Shown here piece after piece: positions 17,751 through 25,779 of a stretch of 64,000 nt of DNA (position 1 is the first letter of the stretch; each line of letters opens with the position of its first letter). Made by a program: the position numbers and the translations under genes. The stretch lies in contig NZ_JAUSWH010000003.1 in the NCBI RefSeq assembly GCF_030815125.1, positions 186,001 to 250,000 of the forward strand, written 5' to 3'. Under the pieces are notes generated by a model. That model did not search any database. It was given only the letters and a program-made list of their open reading frames with translations, and was not told the origin of the DNA. Source of the DNA: Allorhizobium paknamense (GTDB lineage Bacteria; Pseudomonadota; Alphaproteobacteria; Rhizobiales; Rhizobiaceae).

Positions 17751-17845
17751 GGGGCTGGCGACGGTCCCCCAGACTGATCGAGAAGGGGCCGGTAACGGCT
17801 CCCCCAGACTGATCAAAAAGGGGCCGGCGACGGCCCCGGTCTTTT
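17751..17845 (+). repeat. Tandem hairpin repeat ending in a terminator
   Basis: A unit of about 35 bp (GGGGCCGG-RAC-GGYYCC followed by CCAGACTGATC) occurs at 17751-17784 and 17785-17819. A third partial copy at 17820-17845 has a GGGGCC/GGCCCC stem followed by GGTCTTTTT. Each copy can form a small hairpin, and the last looks like the functional terminator of the upstream gene. Confidence 0.7.
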
Positions 17846-17950
17846 TCCGGTTGCCTGCCGGGCGTGATAGCGCTAACTCCAAGCTTCTATGAAGAGGTTT
17901 GCCGTGCGGCTCCCAAGGCGCGGCGGCCATGACGGCGTGAGGAGAATGCC

Positions 17951-19252
17951 ATGGACGACACACGGGCGGAAAAGATCAAGACAGTGTTCCGCGTGACCAG
18001 CGGCAATTTCCTCGAGATGTTCGACTTCTTTCTGTTCGGCATCTATGCAAGCCATATCGCCCACACCTTCTTTCCGAACGAGAATGAACTCGTCTCGTTG
18101 ATGTCCACCTTCCTCAGCTTCGCGGCGGGCTTCGTGATGCGGCCCATCGGCGCGTTGACGCTCGGGCCGTATATCGACCGCATCGGGCGGCGCAAGGGGC
18201 TGATCGTCACGCTGGCGCTGATGGCCATGGGCACGGCGCTGATCGTCTTCGTACCTGGCTATGCCACCATCGGCATCGCCGCACCGCTGCTGGTGCTGGT
18301 GGGTCGCCTCTTGCAGGGCTTTTCGGCGGGTGTCGAACTGGGCGGTGTCTCCGTCTATCTGGCGGAGATGGCCACCCCTGGCCGCAAGGGCTTTTACGTC
18401 AGCTGGCAATCGGCCAGCCAGCAGGTGGCCATCATCGTCGCGGCGCTGATCGGCTTTACCCTCAACAAGCTCTTGATGCCGCAGCAGATTTCCGAGTGGG
18501 GCTGGCGCATTCCCTTCGCCATCGGCTGTCTGATCATTCCCTTCATCTTCGTTATCCGCCGGTCGCTGCAGGAAACGGCGGAATTTGCCGCCCGCGCCCA
18601 CAAGGCGCCAACCACGGGCGAAGTGTTCCGCACGCTGGCCGCCAATTGGGCGGTGGTGCTGGGCGGCGTCGGCATGGTGATCATGACCACCGTATCCTTC
18701 TATCTCATCACGGTCTACACGCCCTCCTTCGGTAAAACCGTGCTGAAACTGCCGGAAGCGGATGCCCTGCTGGTGACGATTGCCGTCGGCCTTTCCAATT
18801 TCATCTGGCTGCCGGTTTCGGGCGCGGTGTCCGATCGCATTGGCCGCAAGCCCATTCTCATCGGCTTTTCGCTGCTCGCCGTCTTCACCGCCTATCCGGC
18901 CCTGGCCTGGCTGATCCGCGACATCACCTTCGGACGCATGCTGGCCGTGGAACTGTGGCTCTCCTTCATCTATGCCTGGTATAACGGCGCCATGGTGGTG
19001 GCGCTCACCGAGGTGGTGCCCGTCAACGTCCGCACGGCAGGCTTCTCGCTTGCCTACAGCCTTGCCACCACGCTGGGCGGCTCGTCGCTCGCCATCTCCA
19101 CCTGGCTGATCGAAACGACGCAGGATAAGGCCGCCCCCGGCTACTGGATGGGTTTTGCCGGTCTCTGCGGCCTCGTCGCCTCGCTCTTCCTCTATCGCAA
19201 GGGTGGCAAGCGCGAGGTGATTGAAGCCAAAGCCGTTCCGGGGAAACTGTAG
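17951..19252 (+). CDS. MFS transporter, citrate/tricarballylate-proton symporter type
   Basis: The product has 433 residues and about 12 membrane helices. The N-terminal [21 protein letters not shown], the loop [11 protein letters not shown] between helices 2 and 3, and [32 protein letters not shown] mark the metabolite-H+ symporter (MHS) branch that holds CitA, TcuC and ProP. Resemblance to CitA and TcuC suggests uptake of citrate or a related tricarboxylate, but the substrate is inferred. It stands alone with a GTGAGGAGA ribosome site, downstream of the tandem hairpin terminator. Confidence 0.88.
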   Translation: MDDTRAEKIKTVFRVTSGNFLEMFDFFLFGIYASHIAHTFFPNENELVSLMSTFLSFAAGFVMRPIGALTLGPYIDRIGRRKGLIVTLALMAMGTALIVFVPGYATIGIAAPLLVLVGRLLQGFSAGVELGGVSVYLAEMATPGRKGFYVSWQSASQQVAIIVAALIGFTLNKLLMPQQISEWGWRIPFAIGCLIIPFIFVIRRSLQETAEFAARAHKAPTTGEVFRTLAANWAVVLGGVGMVIMTTVSFYLITVYTPSFGKTVLKLPEADALLVTIAVGLSNFIWLPVSGAVSDRIGRKPILIGFSLLAVFTAYPALAWLIRDITFGRMLAVELWLSFIYAWYNGAMVVALTEVVPVNVRTAGFSLAYSLATTLGGSSLAISTWLIETTQDKAAPGYWMGFAGLCGLVASLFLYRKGGKREVIEAKAVPGKL

Positions 19253-19333
19253 TGGCGGTTTGCCGTCCAGCGCCTTGTTGACAAGGTGTCTCTGTCGATG
19301 TCACCTCCTCTCCTGTCTCGGCAGGGGGGATCT

Positions 19334-19783
19334 ATGGCTAGACTGAGAGTGTACGATATCAGCGACGGGTTTCTCGCCATTCAGCTCATGGATGTGCTGC
19401 GGCTTCTTGCACCTCGCTCCTTGCAGGCGACATGGGTAATTTCTTCGGTCAAGTCGTCCAAACCTGGGCTCGAATGGTTTGAGGCCACTGGTGAAGGCGG
19501 GGAACAGCTTGAGGCGCTGGCTGCGAACAATGCCTGCCTGTCTGGCTCCGACTTGGCATGTCTGGCGGAAAATACCCGACAGGTGATCTGGGGAGAGTTC
19601 ACGGCTCGGAACTCGGAGCAGCCGGGCAACCCCTGGGTGATCATCAGGGCGGTCGACAGTACCTTCTACGAGATCGAGACCGACGACGAAACGGTCCTCA
19701 CCACGATAACCTCGAGCTACAAGGATATCCGTATCGGCGAGCCACCGGTGATGTCATGGGTGTTTGACCGCGCCTTTGAATGA
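19334..19783 (+). CDS. Orphan 149-residue soluble protein, unknown function
   Basis: The ATG at 19334 follows a strong CAGGGGGGA ribosome site. The product starts MARLRVYDISDGFLAIQLMDVL and has no signal peptide or membrane helix. It is acidic overall, with an EWFEATGEGGEQLEALA helix and a C-terminal half (RQVIWGEFTA, WVIIRAVDSTFYEIETDDE) that looks like a small alpha/beta fold. I do not recognise the family with certainty. Size, acidity and isolated position recall immunity-like or accessory proteins, but no toxin gene is adjacent. Its codon use looks less GC-biased than that of its neighbours. Confidence 0.75.
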   Translation: MARLRVYDISDGFLAIQLMDVLRLLAPRSLQATWVISSVKSSKPGLEWFEATGEGGEQLEALAANNACLSGSDLACLAENTRQVIWGEFTARNSEQPGNPWVIIRAVDSTFYEIETDDETVLTTITSSYKDIRIGEPPVMSWVFDRAFE

Positions 19784-19853
19784 TCCTGGCTCTTTCTACT
19801 GGTGTTCACGAACTTCCTGACAGACAACCGATTCCCACTTTGCGTGTAATTGC

Positions 19854-21254
19854 TCAGCGCCGCTGAAAGCGGGCGATAAGCCGGGCTAGTCTGCCGAAGG
19901 GCGGGGAAATCAGCCGCGCCGGGTTCAGCCCGCGCACGTCCGAAACGCCCTTGGCATGGGAAAACCGGCGAAATCCGTCCCGACCGTGATAGGCGCCGAC
20001 GCCGCTTGGACCCACGCCGCCAAAGGGCAGGTCCGGCTGGGCAATGTGCAGCAGGGTTCCGTTGATCGTCACATTGCCGGAATGGGTCTCGGCCAGCACT
20101 TCCGCCTGCTCGGCCCGGTCGCCGGAGAAAAGGTAGAGCGCCAGTGGCCGCGGGCCGGAGCGGATGAAGCGGATCGCCTCCTCCAGCGTTTCGTAAGGCA
20201 TGATCGGCAGGACGGGGCCGAAAATCTCCTCCTGCATGATCGGGCTTTCGGGGTTGGGGGCAAGAATGAGCGTCGGGGCAAGCCGTGCGCCCGGGCCTGG
20301 AAGGGCGCTGTCGCAGGTCAGCACATCTGCGCCGTCCGCGCTTGCCGCTGCAATCGCCGCTTCCAGCCGCGCCCGGCCAGTTCCCACGAGGCTGGAATAA
20401 TCCGCCCCCTGCCGTGCTTGCGGATAAAAGCCCTTGATCTCTTTCAGGATTGCTTCTGCCAGCGGTTTGAGCAGAGGGCGCGGCGCCAGCACGTAATCGG
20501 GGGCAATACAGGTCTGGCCGGCATTGACCATCTTGCCGAAGGCGATGTCGCGAGCCGCTTTTTGCAGCGGCCAGCTTTCGGTGACGATGGCGGGCGATTT
20601 GCCGCCAAGTTCCAGCGTCAGCGGCGTCAGATGGGCCGCTGCCGCCGCCATGACTTTCCGGCCCACGGCGGTCGAGCCGGTAAAGAGCAGATGGTCGAAG
20701 GGAAGGCCCGCAAACGCCGCCGCCACGTCCGGCCCGCCCGTCACCACCGTCACCTCTTCGGGCAAGAAGAAGTCTGAAATGGCGGTTTGCAAGAGGTCGG
20801 CGGTTTCCGGCAGCAGTTCGGAGGGCTTGATCATCGCCCGGTTGCCCGCCGCCAGCGCCTCGATCAGCGGCTCCAGCGTCAGCATCAGCGGATAGTTCCA
20901 CGGCGCCATGATGCCGACGACGCCGAGCGGCTGGTAGAAAACCCGGTTGCGGAACAGCAGGAAATCCAGGCTTGCCGCTCGCCGCTCGGGCCGCATCCAG
21001 CGCTTGAGATGGCGGCGCACATGCCGCTCCGCCGTCAGCACCGGCCCCAGTTCCAGAAGCTCGGTTTCGGCGTGAGGCCTGCGGCCGAAATCCCGGTCGA
21101 TCGTTTCGCAAAGGCGCGCGCCATAGGCCTCGACCAGCCGCCGCACGCGGGCAATCTTCTCCAGCCGCTCCGCCACGGTGGGGAAGGGGGCTTCGTCAAA
21201 GGCGGCGCGCTGGGCTCTGAGCAGGCTGTGCATTTCCAAGGATGATTTCGACAT
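19854..21254 (-). CDS. Coniferyl-aldehyde-dehydrogenase-type aldehyde dehydrogenase
   Basis: From the ATG at 21254 the product has 466 residues; a TTG seven codons earlier is less likely. The NAD-binding region has GVVGIMAPWNYPLML and LFTGSTAVGRKVM. The catalytic glutamate lies in TLELGGKSPAIV and the cysteine in NAGQTCIAPDYVL. The C-terminus PFGGVGPSGVGAYHGRDGFRRFSHAK is typical of the coniferyl/fatty-aldehyde branch (CalB-like), not of betaine-aldehyde dehydrogenases. It should oxidise hydrophobic or aromatic aldehydes to acids; the physiological substrate is unknown. It is transcribed away from the gbcA-like gene. Confidence 0.88.
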   Translation of the reverse strand: MSKSSLEMHSLLRAQRAAFDEAPFPTVAERLEKIARVRRLVEAYGARLCETIDRDFGRRPHAETELLELGPVLTAERHVRRHLKRWMRPERRAASLDFLLFRNRVFYQPLGVVGIMAPWNYPLMLTLEPLIEALAAGNRAMIKPSELLPETADLLQTAISDFFLPEEVTVVTGGPDVAAAFAGLPFDHLLFTGSTAVGRKVMAAAAAHLTPLTLELGGKSPAIVTESWPLQKAARDIAFGKMVNAGQTCIAPDYVLAPRPLLKPLAEAILKEIKGFYPQARQGADYSSLVGTGRARLEAAIAAASADGADVLTCDSALPGPGARLAPTLILAPNPESPIMQEEIFGPVLPIMPYETLEEAIRFIRSGPRPLALYLFSGDRAEQAEVLAETHSGNVTINGTLLHIAQPDLPFGGVGPSGVGAYHGRDGFRRFSHAKGVSDVRGLNPARLISPPFGRLARLIARFQRR

Positions 21255-21548
21255 GGTCAACCGGATCTGGAACAAGATGATCCATTGTTGATTGGAGAAG
21301 ACAAAGAGGCAATGGTCATGTCATGCTTGCCTTCTTGGCCCCGCCCGTCATGATGTCGCAATCCATGGGGGCGATGTCGTAGGCCAGTAGTGTGCGGCAG
21401 GCGGGCTTATGGCTAAGTAGATGCATGCTGAAGGGCAGCGGCGATGCACCGGTCCCGAAGACAAGATGAAGGTTACGCCGGGCGGCCCGGAACGAGGCGG
21501 AAAGCCGCTTTCCTACGATCCCCGCGCTTTTTATGAAACGAGGATGTC

Positions 21549-22793
21549 ATGGATTTCCAGAGTTCCGTCCTGCGCCAGCTGAAAAACCGCCGCGAAGGCT
21601 ACAGCCTGGAACAGCCCTTTTATATCGATCAGGATTATTTCAAGCTCGATATGGAGATGATCTGGTATCGCGACTGGCTGTTCGTCGGCCATGATTGCGA
21701 AATTCCGAAGGCTGGAAACTATGTCACGGTGCAGATCGGCGATTATCCGGTGGTCATCGTGCGTGGGCGTGACGGCGTGATCCGCGCCTTCCACAATACC
21801 TGTCGCCACCGCGGCCACCGCGTGTGCACCCAGGAGCGCGGCGCCTCCGCCAAGCTCGTCTGTCCCTATCACCAGTGGACCTATGACCTCGACGGGTCGC
21901 TGGTCTTTGCCCGCCAGATGGGCGAGGATTTCGACAAGTCGCAATTTGGCATGAAGCCGGTGGCCTGCGAAAGCATGGCGGGCTACATCTTCATCTGCCT
22001 TACCGAAGAGCCGGCGGATTTCTCCACCTTCCGCGCCACGGCCGAGCCCTACATGCTGCCGCACCGCCTGCATGAGGCGAAGGTGGCGCACAAAAACACC
22101 ATCATCGAAAAGGGCAACTGGAAGCTCGTCTGGGAAAACAACCGGGAATGCTACCATTGCGCCGGTAACCATCCGGAGCTTTGCCGCACCTATCCGGAAG
22201 CCCCGTCCGCCACGGGCGTGCAGGGCGCGGGCGAAGATCCCTTCATCACCGAACACTGGCAGCGCTGCGAGGGTGCCGGTCTTCCCAGCCAGTTCACCAT
22301 GCACCAGAGCGGCCAGTTCCGCGTGGCGCGCATGCCCCTGATCGAGGACGCCGAAAGCTATACGATGGACGGCAAGCGCGCCGTCAAACGGCCGCTGTCG
22401 GACGATGTGAAGATCTCGCATATCGGCACCATGCTGCTCTTCCACTATCCGACCACCTGGAACCATCTGCTGGTCGATCACGCCATTTCCTTCCGCGTCC
22501 TGCCGATCAGCGCCGAGGAAACGGCGGTCACCACCACCTGGCTGGTGCACAAGGATGCCAAGGAGGGTGTCGATTACGATGTCGACCAGCTCACCCATGT
22601 CTGGAACATGACCAATGACCAGGACCGCGCCATCGTCGAGGAAAATGCCTTTGGCATCCGTTCGCCCGCCTATGAGCCCGGCCCCTATTCGCCCGATCAC
22701 GAAGGGGGCGTCATGCAGTTCGTGGAATGGTATTCCAACTTCATGATCAACCGCCTGCAGGGCGACAAGCAGCGCCTTTCGGTGGTTGCCTGA
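21549..22793 (+). CDS. gbcA: Rieske non-haem iron oxygenase alpha subunit, glycine-betaine demethylase type
   Basis: The product has 414 residues. The Rieske [2Fe-2S] ligands are C85-x-H87 and C105-x2-H108 (CRHRGHRVC, CPYHQW). The mononuclear iron site has H203 and H208 within NRECYHCAGNHPE. Overall sequence and partner gene match GbcA, which demethylates glycine betaine to dimethylglycine, and also the related proline-betaine demethylase Stc2, so the substrate is a quaternary amine but not fixed. Electrons should come from the reductase encoded at 22886. The ribosome site ACGAGG precedes the ATG. Confidence 0.87.
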   Translation: MDFQSSVLRQLKNRREGYSLEQPFYIDQDYFKLDMEMIWYRDWLFVGHDCEIPKAGNYVTVQIGDYPVVIVRGRDGVIRAFHNTCRHRGHRVCTQERGASAKLVCPYHQWTYDLDGSLVFARQMGEDFDKSQFGMKPVACESMAGYIFICLTEEPADFSTFRATAEPYMLPHRLHEAKVAHKNTIIEKGNWKLVWENNRECYHCAGNHPELCRTYPEAPSATGVQGAGEDPFITEHWQRCEGAGLPSQFTMHQSGQFRVARMPLIEDAESYTMDGKRAVKRPLSDDVKISHIGTMLLFHYPTTWNHLLVDHAISFRVLPISAEETAVTTTWLVHKDAKEGVDYDVDQLTHVWNMTNDQDRAIVEENAFGIRSPAYEPGPYSPDHEGGVMQFVEWYSNFMINRLQGDKQRLSVVA

Positions 22794-22800
22794 TCCTCGT

Positions 22801-22829
22801 AAGGCCGGCACCGTTTCCGGCCTTTTTCT
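22801..22829 (+). terminator. Terminator-like hairpin between gbcA and gbcB
   Basis: Arms AAGGCCGG (22801-22808) and CCGGCCTT (22817-22824) with an 8-nt loop are followed by TTTCTT. It begins eight bases after the gbcA stop, so part of the transcription may end between the two genes. Confidence 0.75.
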
Positions 22830-22885
22830 TCTTAATGTTATGGAATGCGCGCGCCGCATTCCCCCGCATTCCGTAATGGTAGATC

Positions 22886-23965
22886 ATGGCAAACCCTTCC
22901 TACAAGCATGTCGATGAGATGCGTCCCTGGTCCGACAAGGAGCATCTTCTGGAATGCGTGGCCTGGACGCCGGAAGCGCCGGGCGTGATGACCTTCACCT
23001 TCAAGCCCGACAGGCCGGAACACTGGTTCCGCTATCTGCCGGGCCAGTTCGTCACGCTGGAACTGCCGGTGGGGCCGGAGCCGGTGCTGCGCACCTATAC
23101 GCTCTCGTCCAGCCCGTCCCGGCCCTATACGGTGGCGGTGACGGTGAAGGCGCAGGCCGATTCCATCGGCACCCGCTGGATGTTCGACCATCTGAAGCCG
23201 GGCATGAAGATCAAGGCCTTCGGCCCCCTCGGCGATTTTTCCTATGTGAAGCATCCGGGCGAAAAATATCTGTTCATTTCGGCAGGCTCCGGCATTACGC
23301 CGATGATGTCGATGACCCGCGACATGGCCGACCGCCAGCCGGACAGCGATATCGCCTTCATCCATTGCGCCCGCACGCCGGACGACATCATTTTCCGCTG
23401 GGAACTGGAATACAAGGCCCGCTACCTGCCGCATTTCCAGCTCGGCTTCATCGTTGAGGATCTGCAACGCTCGCAGCTCTGGACCGGGCTGAAGGGTCGG
23501 ATCGACAAGGCGAAGATCGCGCTGCTCGCCCCGGATTTCCTGGACCGCACAGTGTTTTGCTGCGGGCCGGAACCCTTCATGGCCACCGTGCGCGAAAGTC
23601 TGGCCGGTGCCGGTTTCGACATGAGCCGCTACAATGAGGAGAGCTTCAAGCCCGCCGCGCCGGAAGCGCCGGTCTTCATCAACGAGGAGGGGGTGGAGGC
23701 CAAGCCGCTCAAGGTCTCCTTCACCATGGCCGGCAAGACGGCCACCTGCGAGCCCGGCTTTACCGTGTTGCAGGCGGCGCGCTCCGTTGGCGTGCGTATT
23801 GGGGCGGCTTGCGAATCCGGCCTGTGCGGCACCTGCAAGGTGATGAAGATTTCCGGCGAGGTCGAGATGAACCACAATGGCGGCATTCTCGATGACGAGA
23901 TCGAGGAAGGCTATATCCTCGCCTGCTGCTCCCGCCCGAAGGGAGATGTGGAAGTCGAAGTCTAA
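22886..23965 (+). CDS. gbcB: Ferredoxin-NAD(P)H reductase partner of the Rieske oxygenase
   Basis: The 359-residue protein has three modules. An FAD-binding barrel carries RTYTLSSSPS. An NAD-binding domain carries LFISAGSGITPMMSM and VFCCGPEPFM. A C-terminal plant-type [2Fe-2S] ferredoxin carries CESGLCGTCKV, with the fourth cysteine in ILACCSRPKG. This layout passes electrons from NAD(P)H via flavin and the iron-sulfur cluster to a Rieske oxygenase, here the product of the gene 93 bp upstream. The stop codon is immediately abutted by a palindromic repeat. Confidence 0.88.
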   Translation: MANPSYKHVDEMRPWSDKEHLLECVAWTPEAPGVMTFTFKPDRPEHWFRYLPGQFVTLELPVGPEPVLRTYTLSSSPSRPYTVAVTVKAQADSIGTRWMFDHLKPGMKIKAFGPLGDFSYVKHPGEKYLFISAGSGITPMMSMTRDMADRQPDSDIAFIHCARTPDDIIFRWELEYKARYLPHFQLGFIVEDLQRSQLWTGLKGRIDKAKIALLAPDFLDRTVFCCGPEPFMATVRESLAGAGFDMSRYNEESFKPAAPEAPVFINEEGVEAKPLKVSFTMAGKTATCEPGFTVLQAARSVGVRIGAACESGLCGTCKVMKISGEVEMNHNGGILDDEIEEGYILACCSRPKGDVEVEV

Positions 23966-24049
23966 AGCATTTTCAGGAAAAGTGCGTAGCGGTTTTCCGT
24001 CCGGAAATGTGTAAACACAAAGAGTTAGAGCATTGCCCTGAGAAAAGTG
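23964..24049. repeat. Class A palindromic repeat, first copy and the start of a second
   Basis: The copy reads AGCATTTTCAGGAAAAGTG, then GCGGTTTTCCGTCCGGAAA, then an A-rich linker ending AGAGTTAGAGC. A second copy begins at about 24028 and is cut at 24049 by the 246-bp element. The first copy starts within the gbcB stop codon region. Confidence 0.8.
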
Positions 24050-24295
24050 CACAGTACACGACGCTAGGGTTTTGCGTGTGGTTTACCCCCCTCTGTCCTG
24101 CCGGACATCTCCCCCTCAAGGGGGGAGATCGGCAAGATGAAGACCCTTTCTAAATCCCTGAAAAATGCTGCAATCACAAATATTTATCGAGGGATGACGC
24201 CTTGTCCGTATTGCAATCTCCCCCCTTGAGGGGGAGATGCCTGGCAAGGCAGAGGGGGGTAGGCTGCACGACATACCGTGATGTCGTGTACTGTG
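24050..24295. mobile_element. 246-bp MITE-like element with 13-bp TIRs and 9-bp target duplication
   Basis: The terminal inverted repeats are CACAGTACACGAC (24050-24062) and GTCGTGTACTGTG (24283-24295). They are flanked by the direct repeat AGAAAAGTG (24041-24049 and 24296-24304). Inside, about 50 bp next to each end are again inverted copies of each other, each holding a CATCTCCCCCTCAAGG-type hairpin. There is no open frame of useful length, so it is non-autonomous. Removing it with one copy of the direct repeat rebuilds a class A palindromic repeat, which proves insertion. Confidence 0.88.
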
Positions 24296-24342
24296 AGAAA
24301 AGTGGAAACCGGTTTCGCTCCGGAAATGCATAGAAACAAGAG
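24296..24342. repeat. Class A palindromic repeat, right part of the interrupted copy
   Basis: This continues the copy cut at 24049: AGAAAAGTGGAAACCGG, then a CGCTCCGGAAATGC segment and an A-rich tail. It ends against the stop codon of the DUF6656-like gene. Confidence 0.75.
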
Positions 24343-24948
24343 TTACATACTAGCGATGATCTTGCGCAGCGCCGAGGTGCGCGCGCCCAGCAGCAGCACG
24401 TTTTTCAGGGCCTGCATCGGATCGCTGGTGCGAAACAGCAGGCCACCATCGCGGATGGAGCGGTCGATGACCATCTGCCGCAGCTTGGGATCGGGCTTCA
24501 GCGCCACGGCGAAATACATCCGGCCATATTGCGGGGTGATGCGCTTGAAGAAGGCTTCCTCACCGCCCAGTTCCGCGTTGAAATTGGCGATGTAGAAGGC
24601 CCAGGGCACATCGGCATAATCGGCAAAGCTGCTGCGCGCCGCCGTGACATGGCAGTAGCCCAGATGCGGAATATCCTGAAGCGTGCGGTGAAACACCACT
24701 TTCGGAAAGCGGATGGCCTTGTGGAAGCTGTTGATGCGCTGATGGGTGGTTTCGCCCGCCGCCTCCAGACGCTGCCCGGTGCGGGCCGCCACCTCCTCAT
24801 AGGTCAGGTAGCGCTTTTCATCCGCCAGCCAGTCTTCCTGGTCGCGGATGATCTTTCCGGTGCGCAGAAACTCGGTGTGAATGCCCTTGGGCAGGCGCTT
24901 GGCCGGTTCCTCGGTCTTCGCAACCGCATAATATCGCAGCTTGGACAT
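24343..24948 (-). CDS. DUF6656-like conserved hypothetical protein
   Basis: The 201-residue protein starts MSKLRYYAVAKTEEPAKRLP. It contains the stretches IHTEFLRTGKIIRDQEDWL, YLTYEEVAARTGQRLEAAG, CHVTAARSSFADYADVPWAF and YIANFNAELGGEEAFFKRI. It is soluble, with no signal peptide, membrane helix or known catalytic motif. It resembles a Rhizobiaceae family that I recall as DUF6656; the label should be checked. It is transcribed alone, and the 246-bp element lies just past its stop codon. Confidence 0.65.
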   Translation of the reverse strand: MSKLRYYAVAKTEEPAKRLPKGIHTEFLRTGKIIRDQEDWLADEKRYLTYEEVAARTGQRLEAAGETTHQRINSFHKAIRFPKVVFHRTLQDIPHLGYCHVTAARSSFADYADVPWAFYIANFNAELGGEEAFFKRITPQYGRMYFAVALKPDPKLRQMVIDRSIRDGGLLFRTSDPMQALKNVLLLGARTSALRKIIASM

Positions 24949-24968
24949 CGTCGGCTTCCCGGTTTTAC

Positions 24969-25072
24969 TGCATGATTCCTTAAATCCTAATGGATTTAAG
25001 GATAAAATTATGCAGCAGATTTAAAGTGTTACAGCGTCCTTTGTGCGTTTGATAAAACGCACGGCGCTGTAA
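24969..25072. repeat. Class B two-hairpin element, copy 1
   Basis: This is about 104 bp. The left hairpin has arms CTTAAATCC and GGATTTAAG. The shared block TTATGCAGCAGATTTAAAG follows. The right hairpin has outer arms TTACAGCG and CGCTGTAA around an inner GTGCGTTT/AAACGCAC stem. It matches the copies at 29867 and 61132 and lies in the promoter region between two divergent genes. Confidence 0.8.
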
Positions 25073-25200
25073 ACGAGCAGAAACAAGCGTTTTTTGATCG
25101 CCGTCCATCATCCCGGAAACAGACCGGGCCTGGAGGCCTCCTGCCGTTCTAGAGCTATTGGATTTCCTGAAGCTTGCGATTTCGTTAATACAGGGTTCAG

Positions 25201-25228
25201 TTGAGATGAATTAAACCTTTCCTATATC
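25201..25228 (+). promoter_or_regulatory. Probable sigma-70 promoter of the BA14K gene
   Basis: TTGAGA (25201-25206) and TATATC (25223-25228) are separated by 16 bp and lie 51 bp before the BA14K start codon. Confidence 0.5.
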
Positions 25229-25278
25229 AAAGTGGTGTGCCGTGTTCTGCACGAACATGGTCTTTGTTGGAGACGATG

Positions 25279-25734
25279 ATGAAGACGATCAAAGCGTTTG
25301 CAATCGCTGCCACGGGTCTGGCCGTGCTGTCCGCCAGCCTGACCTCTGCGGAAGCCATGCCTTTCGCCTCAGCTTCGCCCGCGGCCGATCGCGTGCCTAT
25401 GGTGGAGCAGGTGCAGTGGCGCGGCGACTACGGTCCCGGCCCAGGCCCAGGCTATTATCGTGGCTATCGCGGCTACCGTGATTATCATCCCGGCTATCGC
25501 CGCCATCACGATGGCTACTGGTATCCGCTCGCGGCCTTTGCCGCCGGTGCGATCATCGGTGGAGCCATTGCCTCTGAGCCGCGCCCGGCAGCCCCGCCGC
25601 CGGTCTATTCCAATGGCGTCAATCCGCGCCATTACGAGTGGTGCTCGGCCCGCTATCGCAGCTATGACAGCTACAGCAACACCTTCGTGACCTATAATGG
25701 CACGCGCCAGCAGTGCTATTCGCCTTATTACTGA
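25279..25734 (+). CDS. BA14K family secreted protein
   Basis: Starting at the second of two adjacent ATGs, with GGAGA five bases upstream, the product is 151 residues. A signal peptide ([20 protein letters not shown]) is followed by a Gly/Tyr/Arg/His-rich region ([19 protein letters not shown]). A hydrophobic glycine-zipper-like helix comes next ([14 protein letters not shown]). The BA14K motif closes the chain ([29 protein letters not shown], shown in full as residues 121-149). BA14K proteins are lectin-like immunoreactive proteins known from Brucella; the role in free-living relatives is unclear. Confidence 0.88.
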   Translation: MKTIKAFAIAATGLAVLSASLTSAEAMPFASASPAADRVPMVEQVQWRGDYGPGPGPGYYRGYRGYRDYHPGYRRHHDGYWYPLAAFAAGAIIGGAIASEPRPAAPPPVYSNGVNPRHYEWCSARYRSYDSYSNTFVTYNGTRQQCYSPYY

Positions 25735-25753
25735 CGACAGAGAAATAAAACAG

Positions 25754-25779
25754 AAAAGCCCGGTTTTCCGGGCTTTTTT
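25754..25779. terminator. Bidirectional terminator between BA14K gene and corA-like gene
   Basis: The 10-bp arms AAAAGCCCGG (25754-25763) and CCGGGCTTTT (25768-25777) surround a TTTT loop and are followed by more T. The A-rich left side also serves as a T tail for the convergent gene. Confidence 0.85.

Noticed and set aside
21255..21548. A possible RNA gene in the gap between the aldehyde dehydrogenase and gbcA
   Set aside because: I found no tRNA-like cloverleaf, strong terminator or conserved RNA motif; it looks like plain divergent promoter space.
23964..24342. CRISPR-like array
   Set aside because: The repeats are different palindromic families without regular spacers; they resolve into class A copies and one inserted element.
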